The notes: generated by a model not told the origin, from the letters alone. Positions 33,976 through 43,276 are shown, counted from the stretch's first letter. The stretch is 64,000 nt of DNA from UBA5364 sp050259235 (GCA_050259235.1 JBLNAG010000004.1:17239-81238), one strand, 5' to 3'. Program-made: numbers and translations.

Positions 33976-34945
33976 GAAGTGTTTAGGTTGTGGGGCAATT
34001 CTACAAGAAGAAGATACATCATTAGAAGGATATGTTATTGGTGACCATGATATTTGTGAAAGATGTCATCGCATAAGAAATTATGGTGAATATAAAAGTA
34101 GTATTAAAAATAATGATACTTTTATTAGTATATTAGATAATATTAATAACTCTAAATCATTGGTGATTTTGGTTGTAGATGTATTTGATTTAAAGGAAAA
34201 TTATAATATTTTTAAAAGTCATTTAAAAAATCCTCTTTTATTAGTACTTACTAAGAGAGACCTTTTACCTAGATCTTACAATGATGAAAAATTATTAAAT
34301 TATTTAGATATTGAATGTGTGGATAAAATTGTAGTAAGTAGTATAAAAAATTATAATTTTGATGAATTAATTAATAAAATAAGAAGAAATCAAACTGATA
34401 AAAATGTCTATGTAGTAGGATATACTAATGATGGTAAGTCAACTTTAATAAATAAATTAATATATAATTATTCTGATAATTTACCAAGTATTACAACTAG
34501 TAATTTTCCTTCAACTACTTTAAATAGTATTGAAATAAAATTTGATGAAAATTTAACTATTATAGATACACCTGGTTTATTAGATGAAGGAAATATGGAA
34601 AATTATTTTGATTTAATTAAGACTATTGTTCCTAAGAAAGAAATAAAACCACTTACATACACCATTAATATTGATCAAACATTCTTAATTAATGATTTTG
34701 CTAGAATTGATATTAAAAAGGGTAATACAATAACTATGTATATATCTAATACTTTAAAAATCGATCGTATTTATAAAAATAATGATTATTTAAGTAATTT
34801 AGAGAAACATATTATAGATGTTGATAGCAATAATGATGTAGTAATTAGTGGTTTAGGCTTTATTAGAATAAAAAATAAAACTAGATTAACGATATATACT
34901 TTAAAGGGAGTAAATGTTTTTATGCGAAAAGCATTAATTTCATAG
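33968..34945 (+). CDS. yqeH: YqeH, circularly permuted ribosome assembly GTPase
   Basis: A 325-residue GTPase with an N-terminal zinc finger (CLGC at 5-8 and CERCH near 34). The GTPase motifs run in permuted order: TKRDLLP (G4) near residue 95, then VGYTNDGKSTL (G1) near 154, then IDTPGL (G3) near 200. YqeH is needed for 30S subunit assembly. It is about 40 residues shorter than the Bacillus protein, mostly in the C-terminal RNA-binding region. Confidence 0.92.
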   Translation: MNKKCLGCGAILQEEDTSLEGYVIGDHDICERCHRIRNYGEYKSSIKNNDTFISILDNINNSKSLVILVVDVFDLKENYNIFKSHLKNPLLLVLTKRDLLPRSYNDEKLLNYLDIECVDKIVVSSIKNYNFDELINKIRRNQTDKNVYVVGYTNDGKSTLINKLIYNYSDNLPSITTSNFPSTTLNSIEIKFDENLTIIDTPGLLDEGNMENYFDLIKTIVPKKEIKPLTYTINIDQTFLINDFARIDIKKGNTITMYISNTLKIDRIYKNNDYLSNLEKHIIDVDSNNDVVISGLGFIRIKNKTRLTIYTLKGVNVFMRKALIS

Positions 34946-35004
34946 ATTACTCTTTTTTTTTGTCTTAAAATTTTGTATAATAATAATTAAGATAGAGGTG
35001 GCAT

Positions 35005-36777
35005 ATGTTAGGGACAATTGTTGGTACTGAAGAGAATCAAGTTTTAATTAAGCTTAATGTTAATTTGGATCAATTACCAAATCTAGTCAACTTTCATGTT
35101 ATTATGGAGGATACTGAAAAGAAGATTGTTGGTGAAATTACTGATATCAAAGATGGTATAGCGTATACTAATCTACTGGGAGAAATCATTGATAATCGTT
35201 TTGTTTTTGGGGTTATTAGAAAACCTTCTTTTGCATCTAGTGTAAAACTTATCTCTAAAGAAAAAATGCCTTTAATTATTGGCATTGAAAATTATCGCGA
35301 TGATCTTCATTTATACATAGGTGAAAGTCCAATATATGAAGGGATTAAATTAGGAGTAAATATTAATGACTTCTTTAGTAATCATTTTGCTATTTTTGGT
35401 TCTACTGGATCTGGTAAATCAAGTAGTGTAGCAAGAATTTTTCAAAATCTATTTGAAAAAAATCAAAGTGTTCCTTACAAGGCAAGCATTTTTATCTTTG
35501 ATGCTTATGGTGAATATCATCAAGCATTTAAAGATTTAAATAAAAAAGTTCCAGAAATTAGTATGAAAGCATATACAACTAATACGTATTTTAATGATAC
35601 TGATTTATTAAAAATACCATTATGGTTATTAGGAGTTGATGATTTTGCCCTTCTTTTGGGAGCGGAAAAACCGTCACAATTACCAATTGTTGAAAAAACT
35701 TTAAAATTAGTTACTATTTTTGCAAGACAAGAAGAATTAGTTATTAAACATAAAAATGATATTATTGCTAGAGCTGTCTTAGATATTTTATCTAGTGGTA
35801 GACCACCTGCTCAAATAAGAGACCAAGTATTTTCTGTTTTGTCTTACTATAAAACTAGTGAATTAAATCTTGAAACTCCTGTTTTTCAACCAGGGTATAC
35901 AAGACCTCTAAAACAATGTTTATTAATAGATGCTTCTGGTAAGATTAGAGAAATGGAATTACTAACTAATTTTATTGAATCATTCTTAGTTGATAATTTA
36001 GAGTTATCATTACCTGATGGTACTTTTACATATACTTTGAAAGATGTAAAGGATGCCATGGATTTTGCTTTAATTTCTGAAGGAGTATTAAAGAGTGAAA
36101 AAGTATATGATGATGTTAATGTCTTAAAAGTAAGATTACATAGTTTAGTTAATAGTGATTATCATGTATATTTTGATTATCCTGAGTATATTTCAAAGGA
36201 ACAATTTATCAAGCGTTTAATGACTTCAGTGGATGGTAAAAAAGCCCAAATTATAAACTTTAATATCAATTATGTTGATGATAGATTTGCTAAAGTTATT
36301 ACTAAAATATATTCTAAATTATTATTTGATTATACGAAAGACTTATCTAAGAGAGCTACTTTCCCAATTCATATAATTTTAGAAGAAGCTCACCGTTATG
36401 TTCAAAATGATAATGATATTAATTTATTGGGGTATAATATTTTTGAAAGAATAACTAAGGAAGGTAGAAAGTATGGTATTATTTTAGGCCTTATTTCGCA
36501 AAGACCTTCTGAATTATCAGAAACTGCTATATCACAATGTAGTAATTTCTTAATCTTTAAGATGCTTCATCCTAAGGATATTGATTACATTAAGGAAATG
36601 ACTCCAAACATTACCAATGAAACTATAAAAAAATTGAAGGTGTTACAACCTGGTACTTGTGTGGCATTTGGGCAAGCTTTTAAAATTCCAGTAATTATTA
36701 AGTTATCTATGCCTGATCCAGCCCCAGCAAGTAATAGTTCAGATATAAGTGCTAATTGGTTTATCAATAGAACTTAA
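35005..36777 (+). CDS. HerA-like hexameric ATPase (DUF87), paralogue 2
   Basis: A 590-residue paralogue of the gene at 16616-18382, alignable along its whole length: FGSTGSGKSSSVARIFQNLF near residue 131, the IPLWLLGVDD segment near 204, HIILEEAHRYVQND near 457, and LISQRPSELSETAISQCSNF near 498. TATAAT at 34976-34981 and GAGGTGG supply expression signals. It lies between yqeH and an LTA synthase gene without a nuclease partner. The two copies could form a mixed hexamer or serve separate DNA-translocation jobs; neither is shown. Confidence 0.85.
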   Translation: MLGTIVGTEENQVLIKLNVNLDQLPNLVNFHVIMEDTEKKIVGEITDIKDGIAYTNLLGEIIDNRFVFGVIRKPSFASSVKLISKEKMPLIIGIENYRDDLHLYIGESPIYEGIKLGVNINDFFSNHFAIFGSTGSGKSSSVARIFQNLFEKNQSVPYKASIFIFDAYGEYHQAFKDLNKKVPEISMKAYTTNTYFNDTDLLKIPLWLLGVDDFALLLGAEKPSQLPIVEKTLKLVTIFARQEELVIKHKNDIIARAVLDILSSGRPPAQIRDQVFSVLSYYKTSELNLETPVFQPGYTRPLKQCLLIDASGKIREMELLTNFIESFLVDNLELSLPDGTFTYTLKDVKDAMDFALISEGVLKSEKVYDDVNVLKVRLHSLVNSDYHVYFDYPEYISKEQFIKRLMTSVDGKKAQIINFNINYVDDRFAKVITKIYSKLLFDYTKDLSKRATFPIHIILEEAHRYVQNDNDINLLGYNIFERITKEGRKYGIILGLISQRPSELSETAISQCSNFLIFKMLHPKDIDYIKEMTPNITNETIKKLKVLQPGTCVAFGQAFKIPVIIKLSMPDPAPASNSSDISANWFINRT

Positions 36778-36801
36778 CTTGTGTTAGAGAGCTAAAAGTG
36801 C

Positions 36802-36807
36802 TATAAT
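36802..36807 (+). promoter_or_regulatory. -10 element before the LTA synthase-like gene
   Basis: TATAAT with a weak TTGTGT -35 at 36779-36784, spacing 17. Expression from readthrough of the upstream gene is also possible. Confidence 0.45.
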
Positions 36808-36830
36808 TATTTCTGGTTTGAGGTGATATA

Positions 36831-38846
36831 TTGAAAGAAATAATCAATAGATATATATTAAACGCTAAAAAATATGTAGGAACAAGTATCTTGTTCTTTA
36901 CATTTTTAATAACAACTTTATTTAATGGCTGGCTATTAAGGTTTTTTACAGTTAAAAATTCTTTTGACATAAAACCATTATTAGCTGATCTAGTTATTAT
37001 ATTAATTGTTGGAGCATTAGGATATTTTATTAAACCCAAAAATCAGTTTAAATACTATTTTGGATTTTCTATTTTATTCACGGCTATATGTGTAATAAAT
37101 TCTGTTTATTATACAAATTATTTATCATTTGCATCATTTTCTTTAATTGCTACTTCACTACAACTTGTTGATGTAGCGGATGCAGTTATAGGACAAGTGC
37201 TAGAAAAAAAGGATTTTATTTATATCTTTGCACCAATACTATTATTTGTTATTAATATGTATTTGAGAAAAAGAAAATATTTTGACTATGTAGAAAAAGT
37301 TGAAAAGGGAAAACTAAGAGCTTTAAACACTTTGATTGTTGCTTTAGTTACTTTAGGTTTCTATATGTCAATGGTGACTGGTGTAGATCTTAGTAGATTA
37401 GGTAAACAATGGAATAGAGAGTTTGTCGTAATGCAATTTGGTGTATATGTATATCAAATTAATGATTTAGTTGCGAGTATAAAACCACAAATAAGTCCAT
37501 TATTTGGTTATGATAAAGCTGCTAAAACATTTAGAGAATATTATGACAATAATACCACTGAACATACTCCAAATGAATATACTGATATTTTTAAAGGTAA
37601 AAATATTATTATGATTCATGCTGAAAGTATTCAACAATTTTTATTAAATACATCATTTAATAATATTCCAGTTACTCCTAATTTAAATAGATTAGCGAGT
37701 GAAGGATTATATTTCTCTAATTTCTATGCCCAAGAAAGTGTAGGAACTAGTAGTGATAGTGAGTTTACAATAAATACTTCACTTATGCCAGCTACTAGTG
37801 GAACTGTATTTGTAAGTTATTGGGATAGAAAATATGTCGCTACACCACAAATATTAAGTAATATGGGTTATTATACCTTTAGTATGCATGGTAATAAAGC
37901 CGCATTCTGGAATAGAAGTGTAGTCCATCCATTACTTGGGTATCAACATTTCTATGCTTATGATGAAGCATATAAGTTAGATGAAATGATTGGATTAGGA
38001 TTAAGTGATAAATCATTCTTTAGACAAAGTGTACCAATTATAAAAGAAATAAGTGAAACAAAACAAAATTTCTTTGCAACATTAATAATGTTATCAAATC
38101 ATACACCATTTACTGATGTTGAAAAAACAAGTGATTATGAAGTGGATTATAAGTATGAACAAGTTAATCCAATAACTGGAGCAAAAGAAATAGTTAGTGC
38201 ACCATATCTAGAAGGTACTAAACTTGGTAGTTATATTAAATCAGTTCATTATGCTGATGATGCAATTGGACAATTTATGAATGATTTAGATGCTGCTGGT
38301 ATTTTAGATAATACTGTTGTTATCATTTATGGTGATCATGATGCTAAGTTAAGAAAATCAGAATTTGTTAAATATTATAATTATGATCCATATACGGATA
38401 CTATTTTAGATAAGGATGATGAAAAATATAAACCAGTTGATTTTTATTCTTATGAGTTAAATCGTAAAGTACCATTTATTATCTGGTCAAAAAATAAAAA
38501 ATTTGCTACAGAAGTAACTAAAGTAATGGGAATGTATGATGTGGCTCCAACTATAGGAAACATGTTTGGATTCTCTAATCCTTATGCATTAGGACATGAT
38601 ATATTTAGTATTAATGAAAATGTAGTAGTGTTTCCTGATGGGAATTGGTTGACAAATAAAATGTATTATAACAACCAAAAAGAAGAAGGATTATTACTTC
38701 AAGCAGATGAACCAGTAAGTGTTGATTACATTGAAAAATATACGAAATATGCTGAAGAAGTAATTGATGTATCAGATGCTATCATTGTTCACGATTTGAT
38801 TAGAAAAAAAGAAGAATCTGAAAAGATGTTAAAAGAATATAAATAA
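36831..38846 (+). CDS. LTA synthase family sulfatase-like glycerol phosphate transferase
   Basis: A 671-residue membrane enzyme: five N-terminal helices (to about residue 182), then an outer sulfatase-fold domain. IIMIHAESIQQF carries the metal-binding Glu near 264, and YGDHDAK near 495 further metal ligands. The nucleophile motif reads GTSSDSE (305-311), where LtaS proteins usually have G-K-T-S-D-S-E. It probably transfers glycerol phosphate from phosphatidylglycerol to make teichoic-acid-like polymer. The start is TTG at 36831 with GAGGTGAT upstream. Confidence 0.85.
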   Translation: MKEIINRYILNAKKYVGTSILFFTFLITTLFNGWLLRFFTVKNSFDIKPLLADLVIILIVGALGYFIKPKNQFKYYFGFSILFTAICVINSVYYTNYLSFASFSLIATSLQLVDVADAVIGQVLEKKDFIYIFAPILLFVINMYLRKRKYFDYVEKVEKGKLRALNTLIVALVTLGFYMSMVTGVDLSRLGKQWNREFVVMQFGVYVYQINDLVASIKPQISPLFGYDKAAKTFREYYDNNTTEHTPNEYTDIFKGKNIIMIHAESIQQFLLNTSFNNIPVTPNLNRLASEGLYFSNFYAQESVGTSSDSEFTINTSLMPATSGTVFVSYWDRKYVATPQILSNMGYYTFSMHGNKAAFWNRSVVHPLLGYQHFYAYDEAYKLDEMIGLGLSDKSFFRQSVPIIKEISETKQNFFATLIMLSNHTPFTDVEKTSDYEVDYKYEQVNPITGAKEIVSAPYLEGTKLGSYIKSVHYADDAIGQFMNDLDAAGILDNTVVIIYGDHDAKLRKSEFVKYYNYDPYTDTILDKDDEKYKPVDFYSYELNRKVPFIIWSKNKKFATEVTKVMGMYDVAPTIGNMFGFSNPYALGHDIFSINENVVVFPDGNWLTNKMYYNNQKEEGLLLQADEPVSVDYIEKYTKYAEEVIDVSDAIIVHDLIRKKEESEKMLKEYK

Positions 38847-38851
38847 TATAT

Positions 38852-38882
38852 AAAAACTTCTATTTGATATAGAAGTTTTTTT
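38852..38882. terminator. Bidirectional terminator after the LTA synthase-like gene
   Basis: Twelve-bp stem 38852-38863 with 38869-38880, five-base loop, T-tract; also serves the convergent gene. Confidence 0.87.
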
Positions 38883-38883
38883 A

Positions 38884-39378
38884 TTAAGTAGCTTGAATAT
38901 AATCAATTGTTACATCAAAATTAACATCTTGGGGTTTGGCAGTTACTGAATTAGCATTCCACGTTACAACGATAGAGCCTGCTGTTGTACCCCCAACAGC
39001 TAATGTTGTTCCTTCAATATTGGCTAAATTATTAATAGTGATAGTAAAGTCTTGAGTGCTGTTTTCATTAATAACTAAATGATCTACTGTTGCAGCTAAA
39101 CTACCAGTATTTTTAATAGTAAAATTAATAGTTACTGTATCACCTGGATAACTAAGATCAGAACTAATTGCTAATGAAGTATTATCTTGACTTAAAGTGG
39201 CTGTTGCTCTTGTTGGATCTGATATTGAAAAGTCAGAAAACTCTATTTTAAAATCCCCAGCCCCAGTAGCAGTACCAGTTATATTTAAATTAGCGGCTAA
39301 CAAGGCATATACTCCAGTTAAAACAAAAGTAAAAATAATTAAACCAATTACAAAAAATCTAACTCTTTTATTACGCAT
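38884..39378 (-). CDS. SipW-type secreted fibre-like protein (TasA/camelysin-like)
   Basis: A 164-residue secreted protein. A basic start and a hydrophobic helix (about 7-28) lead to VYALLAANLNITGTATG, the signal-peptide exit seen in SipW substrates such as TasA. The mature part is an Ala/Thr/Asn-rich beta-sandwich (SYPGDTVTINFTIKNTGSLAATV) without Cys. It is encoded convergent to the LTA synthase and 700 bases from the SipW-like gene. Surface fibre or matrix subunit is the likely role, by analogy. Confidence 0.72.
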   Translation of the reverse strand: MRNKRVRFFVIGLIIFTFVLTGVYALLAANLNITGTATGAGDFKIEFSDFSISDPTRATATLSQDNTSLAISSDLSYPGDTVTINFTIKNTGSLAATVDHLVINENSTQDFTITINNLANIEGTTLAVGGTTAGSIVVTWNANSVTAKPQDVNFDVTIDYIQAT

Positions 39379-39518
39379 ATTTTCAACTCCTTACGTTACA
39401 TTTATATTATGTCTATAAATTAGAGATAAAATTCATGTATTTGTAAAAATGTATAGTCATATATAGATGGGATATAATAAAAAGGAATAATAAATATCAA
39501 TAGTTTAGGGGTAAAAAT

Positions 39519-40333
39519 ATGAGAAGAAGATATAAAAAAAAAAAATATTATTAAAATTTTCTCTTTTCTTTATCCTTTTTTCAACTATTATTGGAGTTAG
39601 TTATTCTTTACTACAACAAAGTCTTAATATTAGTGGAAATGTAAAAGGTAACTATATTAGTGAAAATTATACAATTACGCCAGATAGTAATCCTAGTTTG
39701 GAAATCACTAGTTTTTCTACTAACAGATGGAAGGAATCTGGTTTAGAACAAACACAATATCGTTTTATTGTCACAAATAAAGGTAATAAAAGGATAACTA
39801 ATTTTAGAATGGTAATTGATTTTAATAATAATATAAATAGTGTTACTATTTTAAATTATGATTATACATTATCTTCTAATATATTAACCATAATTAATAA
39901 TAATTATGTATTACAACCAGGTGGGCAACAAGAAGTTACTTTTACTGTTGCTACAAGTTTTCAAAATCTAAGAATAAGAACAATAAGATTTGTTGTAAAT
40001 GAAATTCCTACAGAAACAGATCCAACTCAATTCACCGTTCTTTTTACTAAAACTAGTGAATCAGGAACATATAATTATCAATATACAGGAACAGTTACAA
40101 ACAAGACAGGAAATAGAGTTGATTATTGGCAATTAGATATTATTCTTCCCGTAGGTACTACTTTTGTAGATGGTTCAAATGCAACGTTTCAAGCGAGTGG
40201 CAATACTCTTTTAGTTATATGTTTAGGTGCTAATTGTAGAGTAACTAACAATAAGAGTACTTCATTTACTTTACAATTAAAAACTGACATTATTAATTTC
40301 ATTCCAAGTAATATAAAGGTGACCGTGAGGTAG
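39519..40333 (+). pseudogene. SipW-type secreted protein interrupted by an A12 tract frameshift
   Basis: From ATG 39519 (GGGG upstream) the frame reads MRRRYKKKKYY and stops after 11 codons. The -1 frame after the 12-A run (39534-39545) gives a clear signal peptide ending GVSYSLLQQSLNISGNVKG and runs open to 40333. With 11 or 14 As the protein would be about 270 residues: signal, then two beta-sandwich domains (the second with YQYTGTVTNKTGNRVDYWQL). No in-frame ATG, GTG or TTG lies between the tract and the signal sequence. Polymerase slippage, phase variation, true decay or a sequence error are all possible. Confidence 0.75.
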
Positions 40334-40336
40334 TAT

Positions 40337-41503
40337 ATGAAAAAATTTATTTTTATATTAATGTTAATAATAATATTTATGTATATATTTTCCTATAAAA
40401 TATTTTTTATATTTGGTGATGAAGCAATAAAATATATTATTAATCCTGTTATATGGATAGTTTTAGCTTTAATTAGTTTTTTATTATATAAAAAGAATAA
40501 TACCATTGCTAAATATCAGAAAGATATAATTTATATAATTATAGGAAGTTCACTATTATATATAATTATCTTTTTCACTTTAGGTTTATTTATTGGATAT
40601 ACAAAGAATCCATATTCATTTACTATAAGTGGTATTATTATTAATTTATTTAGTATTTTATTAGTTGTGTTAATTAAAGAATATATTAGATATCTCTTAT
40701 TAATGGAATCAAAAAAATATGGTATTTTATATTTAATTGTAATATTTTTTATATTTGTATTATCAGATATAAATATTATTTCATTAGTTAAGTCCTTAGC
40801 CAATTTTTCTAATAGTTTTGATGTTATAGGTGAATTAATAGTTCCGGTTTTATCTATTAATATTTGGATGACTTATCTTTGTTATAGAAGTAACTTTGTT
40901 CCCGCAGCAATATATAGAAGTATTGTTCTATTACCAACTTTAATTATTCCTATTTTGCCAAAATATGAATGGATAATTCCAACTTTATTTGATATTTTAT
41001 TTCCCTTATTTACTTACTTAATAATTGAATATACCATTAATAAACAAAATAAAATGGTTCCGCATGAAGTGATAGAGCAATCTAATCCTCGTAATTGGAT
41101 TGTGACCTTTATAGTAACTATTCTAATTATAATGTTTGGATTAGGTACTTTTGATATAAAACCTTCAGTAATAATTACTGCTAGTATGAAGCCTGATATT
41201 AATCCTGGAGATGTAGTCATTATTGAAAAAATTGATATTAAGAGTATAAAAGCTGGGGATATTATTCAATATAAAATGAGTGATTATAGTATTGTACATA
41301 GGGTTGTAAATATACTTAATGATGGTAATAATATTTATTTAATAACTAAAGGTGATAATAACAAGTCAGCAGATAGAAATCCTGTTAAGGAAGATCAAAT
41401 AATGGGACGGGTTAAATATCATATACCATTACTAGGTTATCCATCATATCTACTACAAAAACTTATTAATAAAAAGGATGTGGAAGTGGAAACGGGAAAA
41501 TAG
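40337..41503 (+). CDS. sipW: Polytopic SipW-type (S26B) signal peptidase
   Basis: A 388-residue protein. The first 240 residues hold about seven membrane helices not found in Bacillus SipW. The catalytic part begins after another helix: ITASMKPDINPGDVVII carries the nucleophile Ser near residue 282, SIVHRVVN the catalytic His near 320, and TKGDNNKSADRNPV the third conserved box near 338. Ser-His (not Ser-Lys) makes it the ER/archaeal type, which processes TasA-like proteins. It is 3 bases after the frameshifted substrate gene, with GAGGTAG. Confidence 0.85.
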   Translation: MKKFIFILMLIIIFMYIFSYKIFFIFGDEAIKYIINPVIWIVLALISFLLYKKNNTIAKYQKDIIYIIIGSSLLYIIIFFTLGLFIGYTKNPYSFTISGIIINLFSILLVVLIKEYIRYLLLMESKKYGILYLIVIFFIFVLSDINIISLVKSLANFSNSFDVIGELIVPVLSINIWMTYLCYRSNFVPAAIYRSIVLLPTLIIPILPKYEWIIPTLFDILFPLFTYLIIEYTINKQNKMVPHEVIEQSNPRNWIVTFIVTILIIMFGLGTFDIKPSVIITASMKPDINPGDVVIIEKIDIKSIKAGDIIQYKMSDYSIVHRVVNILNDGNNIYLITKGDNNKSADRNPVKEDQIMGRVKYHIPLLGYPSYLLQKLINKKDVEVETGK

Positions 41504-41512
41504 GTGATTAAT

Positions 41513-42586
41513 ATGACTATCAATAAAAAAGATAAAATTATTATTGGTATTACTATAGTTATTATTACTGTTTTATCAGTTATATTAATATTTAATGTTA
41601 TCCATGTATTAAAGTATAGGGGAGGGAATCCCAAAGATATTATATATACTACTAATATTAAAGATAGTAATAATTTTCAAGTTTTTTTGAAACCAAATTC
41701 ATTCATTAACAACATAGAATCAAATAATGATTTATCTTATATTACTTCATTAATAGAATATATAAGTACTAGTTTTAAATATGAATATCAAGGTAGTGAA
41801 AAGGTTAGGACAGACTATGATTATTATGTAAAAGCAAATATTATAAGTGAATATAGTGAAGAGACTAAGAGAGTAACTCTCTATCCTATATGGAATAAAG
41901 AATTTATTCTTATTGATCATAAAAAAGGATATTCTAATGATTCAAAATTTACTATTTTTGAAGATATGAAAATAGGTTTAGATTACTATAATAATTTAGT
42001 GAATCAATTTAGAACTACTTTAAATGTTCCCATTGATTCAACTTTAGAAATAAAATTTATTATTAATACTACATCAAGATTAAAAGATGATTTTGAAATA
42101 AAAAAGGAACACTATATGCTTATGAGTATTCCTTTGGATGTAAAGGCTTTTGATATAACAACATCGAAAAACTTTGTAGAGGAAGAAGTTACTTATAGTA
42201 AGGCACAACCAAAAACTGAAATTAGTTATTTAATAGCTATAATATATATAGTAATAATTATTATTGTTTGTTATATTGGAATATACATAATTAACTATAT
42301 TTTAGATAGAAAAAAGAGTAAGTATATTCTTGAAAGAAATAAGATATTAAAAGATTATGAAAATAGAATTGTAACAGTTACTAATTTAATAAATTATTCT
42401 GAATTTGAAATATTTGATGTTTCTGAATTTGAAGAATTAATAGATTTTGCTAATGAAGCTTATGAACCAATTATCTATTGGGAAAGAAAAGATAGAAGAA
42501 GTAGGGAAGCATGGTTTGTAATTATTAGGGATAAGATTTTATATCGTTATGTAATATATAGAAATGATAAAAAGCCAAATAAGTAA
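41513..42586 (+). CDS. DUF5305-like membrane protein of the SipW locus
   Basis: A 357-residue protein with an N-terminal helix (about 10-30), an outer domain of about 200 residues with NFQVFLKPNSF and YITSLIEYISTSFKYEY segments, a second helix (about 238-263), and a cytoplasmic C-terminus rich in charged residues. The layout matches DUF5305 proteins, which occur beside SipW peptidases in archaea and Firmicutes. The ATG at 41513 follows AGGTG. It closes the sip operon and probably supports assembly of secreted subunits. Confidence 0.68.
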   Translation: MTINKKDKIIIGITIVIITVLSVILIFNVIHVLKYRGGNPKDIIYTTNIKDSNNFQVFLKPNSFINNIESNNDLSYITSLIEYISTSFKYEYQGSEKVRTDYDYYVKANIISEYSEETKRVTLYPIWNKEFILIDHKKGYSNDSKFTIFEDMKIGLDYYNNLVNQFRTTLNVPIDSTLEIKFIINTTSRLKDDFEIKKEHYMLMSIPLDVKAFDITTSKNFVEEEVTYSKAQPKTEISYLIAIIYIVIIIIVCYIGIYIINYILDRKKSKYILERNKILKDYENRIVTVTNLINYSEFEIFDVSEFEELIDFANEAYEPIIYWERKDRRSREAWFVIIRDKILYRYVIYRNDKKPNK

Positions 42587-42596
42587 GGCTTTTTTA
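42569..42596 (+). terminator. Terminator of the sip operon
   Basis: Eight-bp stem 42569-42576 with 42587-42594, ten-base loop with the stop codon, T-tract. Confidence 0.72.
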
Positions 42597-42640
42597 TTAT
42601 TTAGAATTGACTTATATAATAAAATATTATAAAATACTTA

Positions 42641-42659
42641 TATGTCAGTGACATATAAT
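42641..42659 (+). promoter_or_regulatory. tRNA-Cys promoter region with palindrome
   Basis: TATAAT at 42654-42659 sits seven bases before the tRNA. It overlaps a perfect 15-base palindrome TATGTCAGTGACATA (42641-42655). A second possible promoter lies further up: TTGACT 42607-42612 and TAAAAT 42630-42635, spacing 17. Confidence 0.55.
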
Positions 42660-42666
42660 ATACTAT

Positions 42667-42740
42667 GGGGCCATAGCCAAGCGGTAAGGCAAGGGACTGC
42701 AACTCCCTGAGCGTTGGTTCAAATCCGACTGGCCCCTCCA
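42667..42740 (+). tRNA. trnC: tRNA-Cys (anticodon GCA)
   Basis: 74 bases including an encoded CCA. Acceptor arms GGGGCCA (42667-42673) and TGGCCCC (42730-42736) pair fully; discriminator T at 42737. The anticodon stem AGGGA/TCCCT encloses the loop CTGCAAC with anticodon GCA at 42699-42701. The T-loop GGTTCAAATCC is standard. It is a solitary tRNA gene. Confidence 0.97.
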
Positions 42741-42751
42741 ATATGAAAATC

Positions 42752-42779
42752 AACTTACGAATAATTCGTAAGTTTTTTT
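42752..42779 (+). terminator. Terminator of tRNA-Cys
   Basis: Ten-bp stem 42752-42761 with 42765-42774, T7 tail. Confidence 0.87.
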
Positions 42780-42803
42780 ATTAAATTGTTTTTATAATGA
42801 TGA

Positions 42804-42855
42804 AAGTTATAAAAATATTAGTGTTATAATATAAATGAATGATAAGTAGTGATTT
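42804..42855 (+). repeat. 52-bp direct repeat, copy 1 (promoter-bearing)
   Basis: Identical to 43275-43326. It contains the extended -10 TGTTATAAT at 42822-42830 and ends 16 bases before the lipoprotein start codon. Confidence 0.95.
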
Positions 42856-42871
42856 GAAAGTAGGGTATATT

Positions 42872-43276
42872 ATGAAAAAAATATTTATATTAATGTGTAC
42901 TTTTGTTATTGTTATATCTTTAACAGCTTGTAAAAGTGAAGATAAATTAGAAAGTAATTACGATAGTATTAGAGAGAAAATAGAAAGAAATATGGAAAAA
43001 ATTCTGAGTGAATCTGATGGATTCAGTTCTATTCCTTCCACATATATTGAAAATGAATATTATTCAAATATAGTTAAACTTGGAGATGAAGCAGTCCCAG
43101 TTTTAATAGATCTTTATAAAGAAGTTTACCATGCTAGTTTAATGGGATACATATCTGCGCTTGCAGTTCAAGATATTACTGACTGTGATTTAAAGGAAAA
43201 ATATAATTTAAGTTGGTCCAATGCAAGTGAATTTTTTAAATTGTGGGAAGATCATAATTGTTCGTTTAATAACTAA
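42872..43276 (+). CDS. Putative lipoprotein of unknown function
   Basis: A 134-residue protein with a short signal peptide ending in the lipobox SLTAC (Cys near residue 20). The mature part is mostly helical and acidic, with YYSNIVKLGDEAVPVLIDLY, which looks like a HEAT-type helical repeat, and two further Cys. The ATG at 42872 with GTAGGG upstream is chosen over the ATG at 42839, which lies inside the repeated promoter. I do not recognise a family. It is flanked by identical 52-bp repeats. Confidence 0.62.
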   Translation: MKKIFILMCTFVIVISLTACKSEDKLESNYDSIREKIERNMEKILSESDGFSSIPSTYIENEYYSNIVKLGDEAVPVLIDLYKEVYHASLMGYISALAVQDITDCDLKEKYNLSWSNASEFFKLWEDHNCSFNN

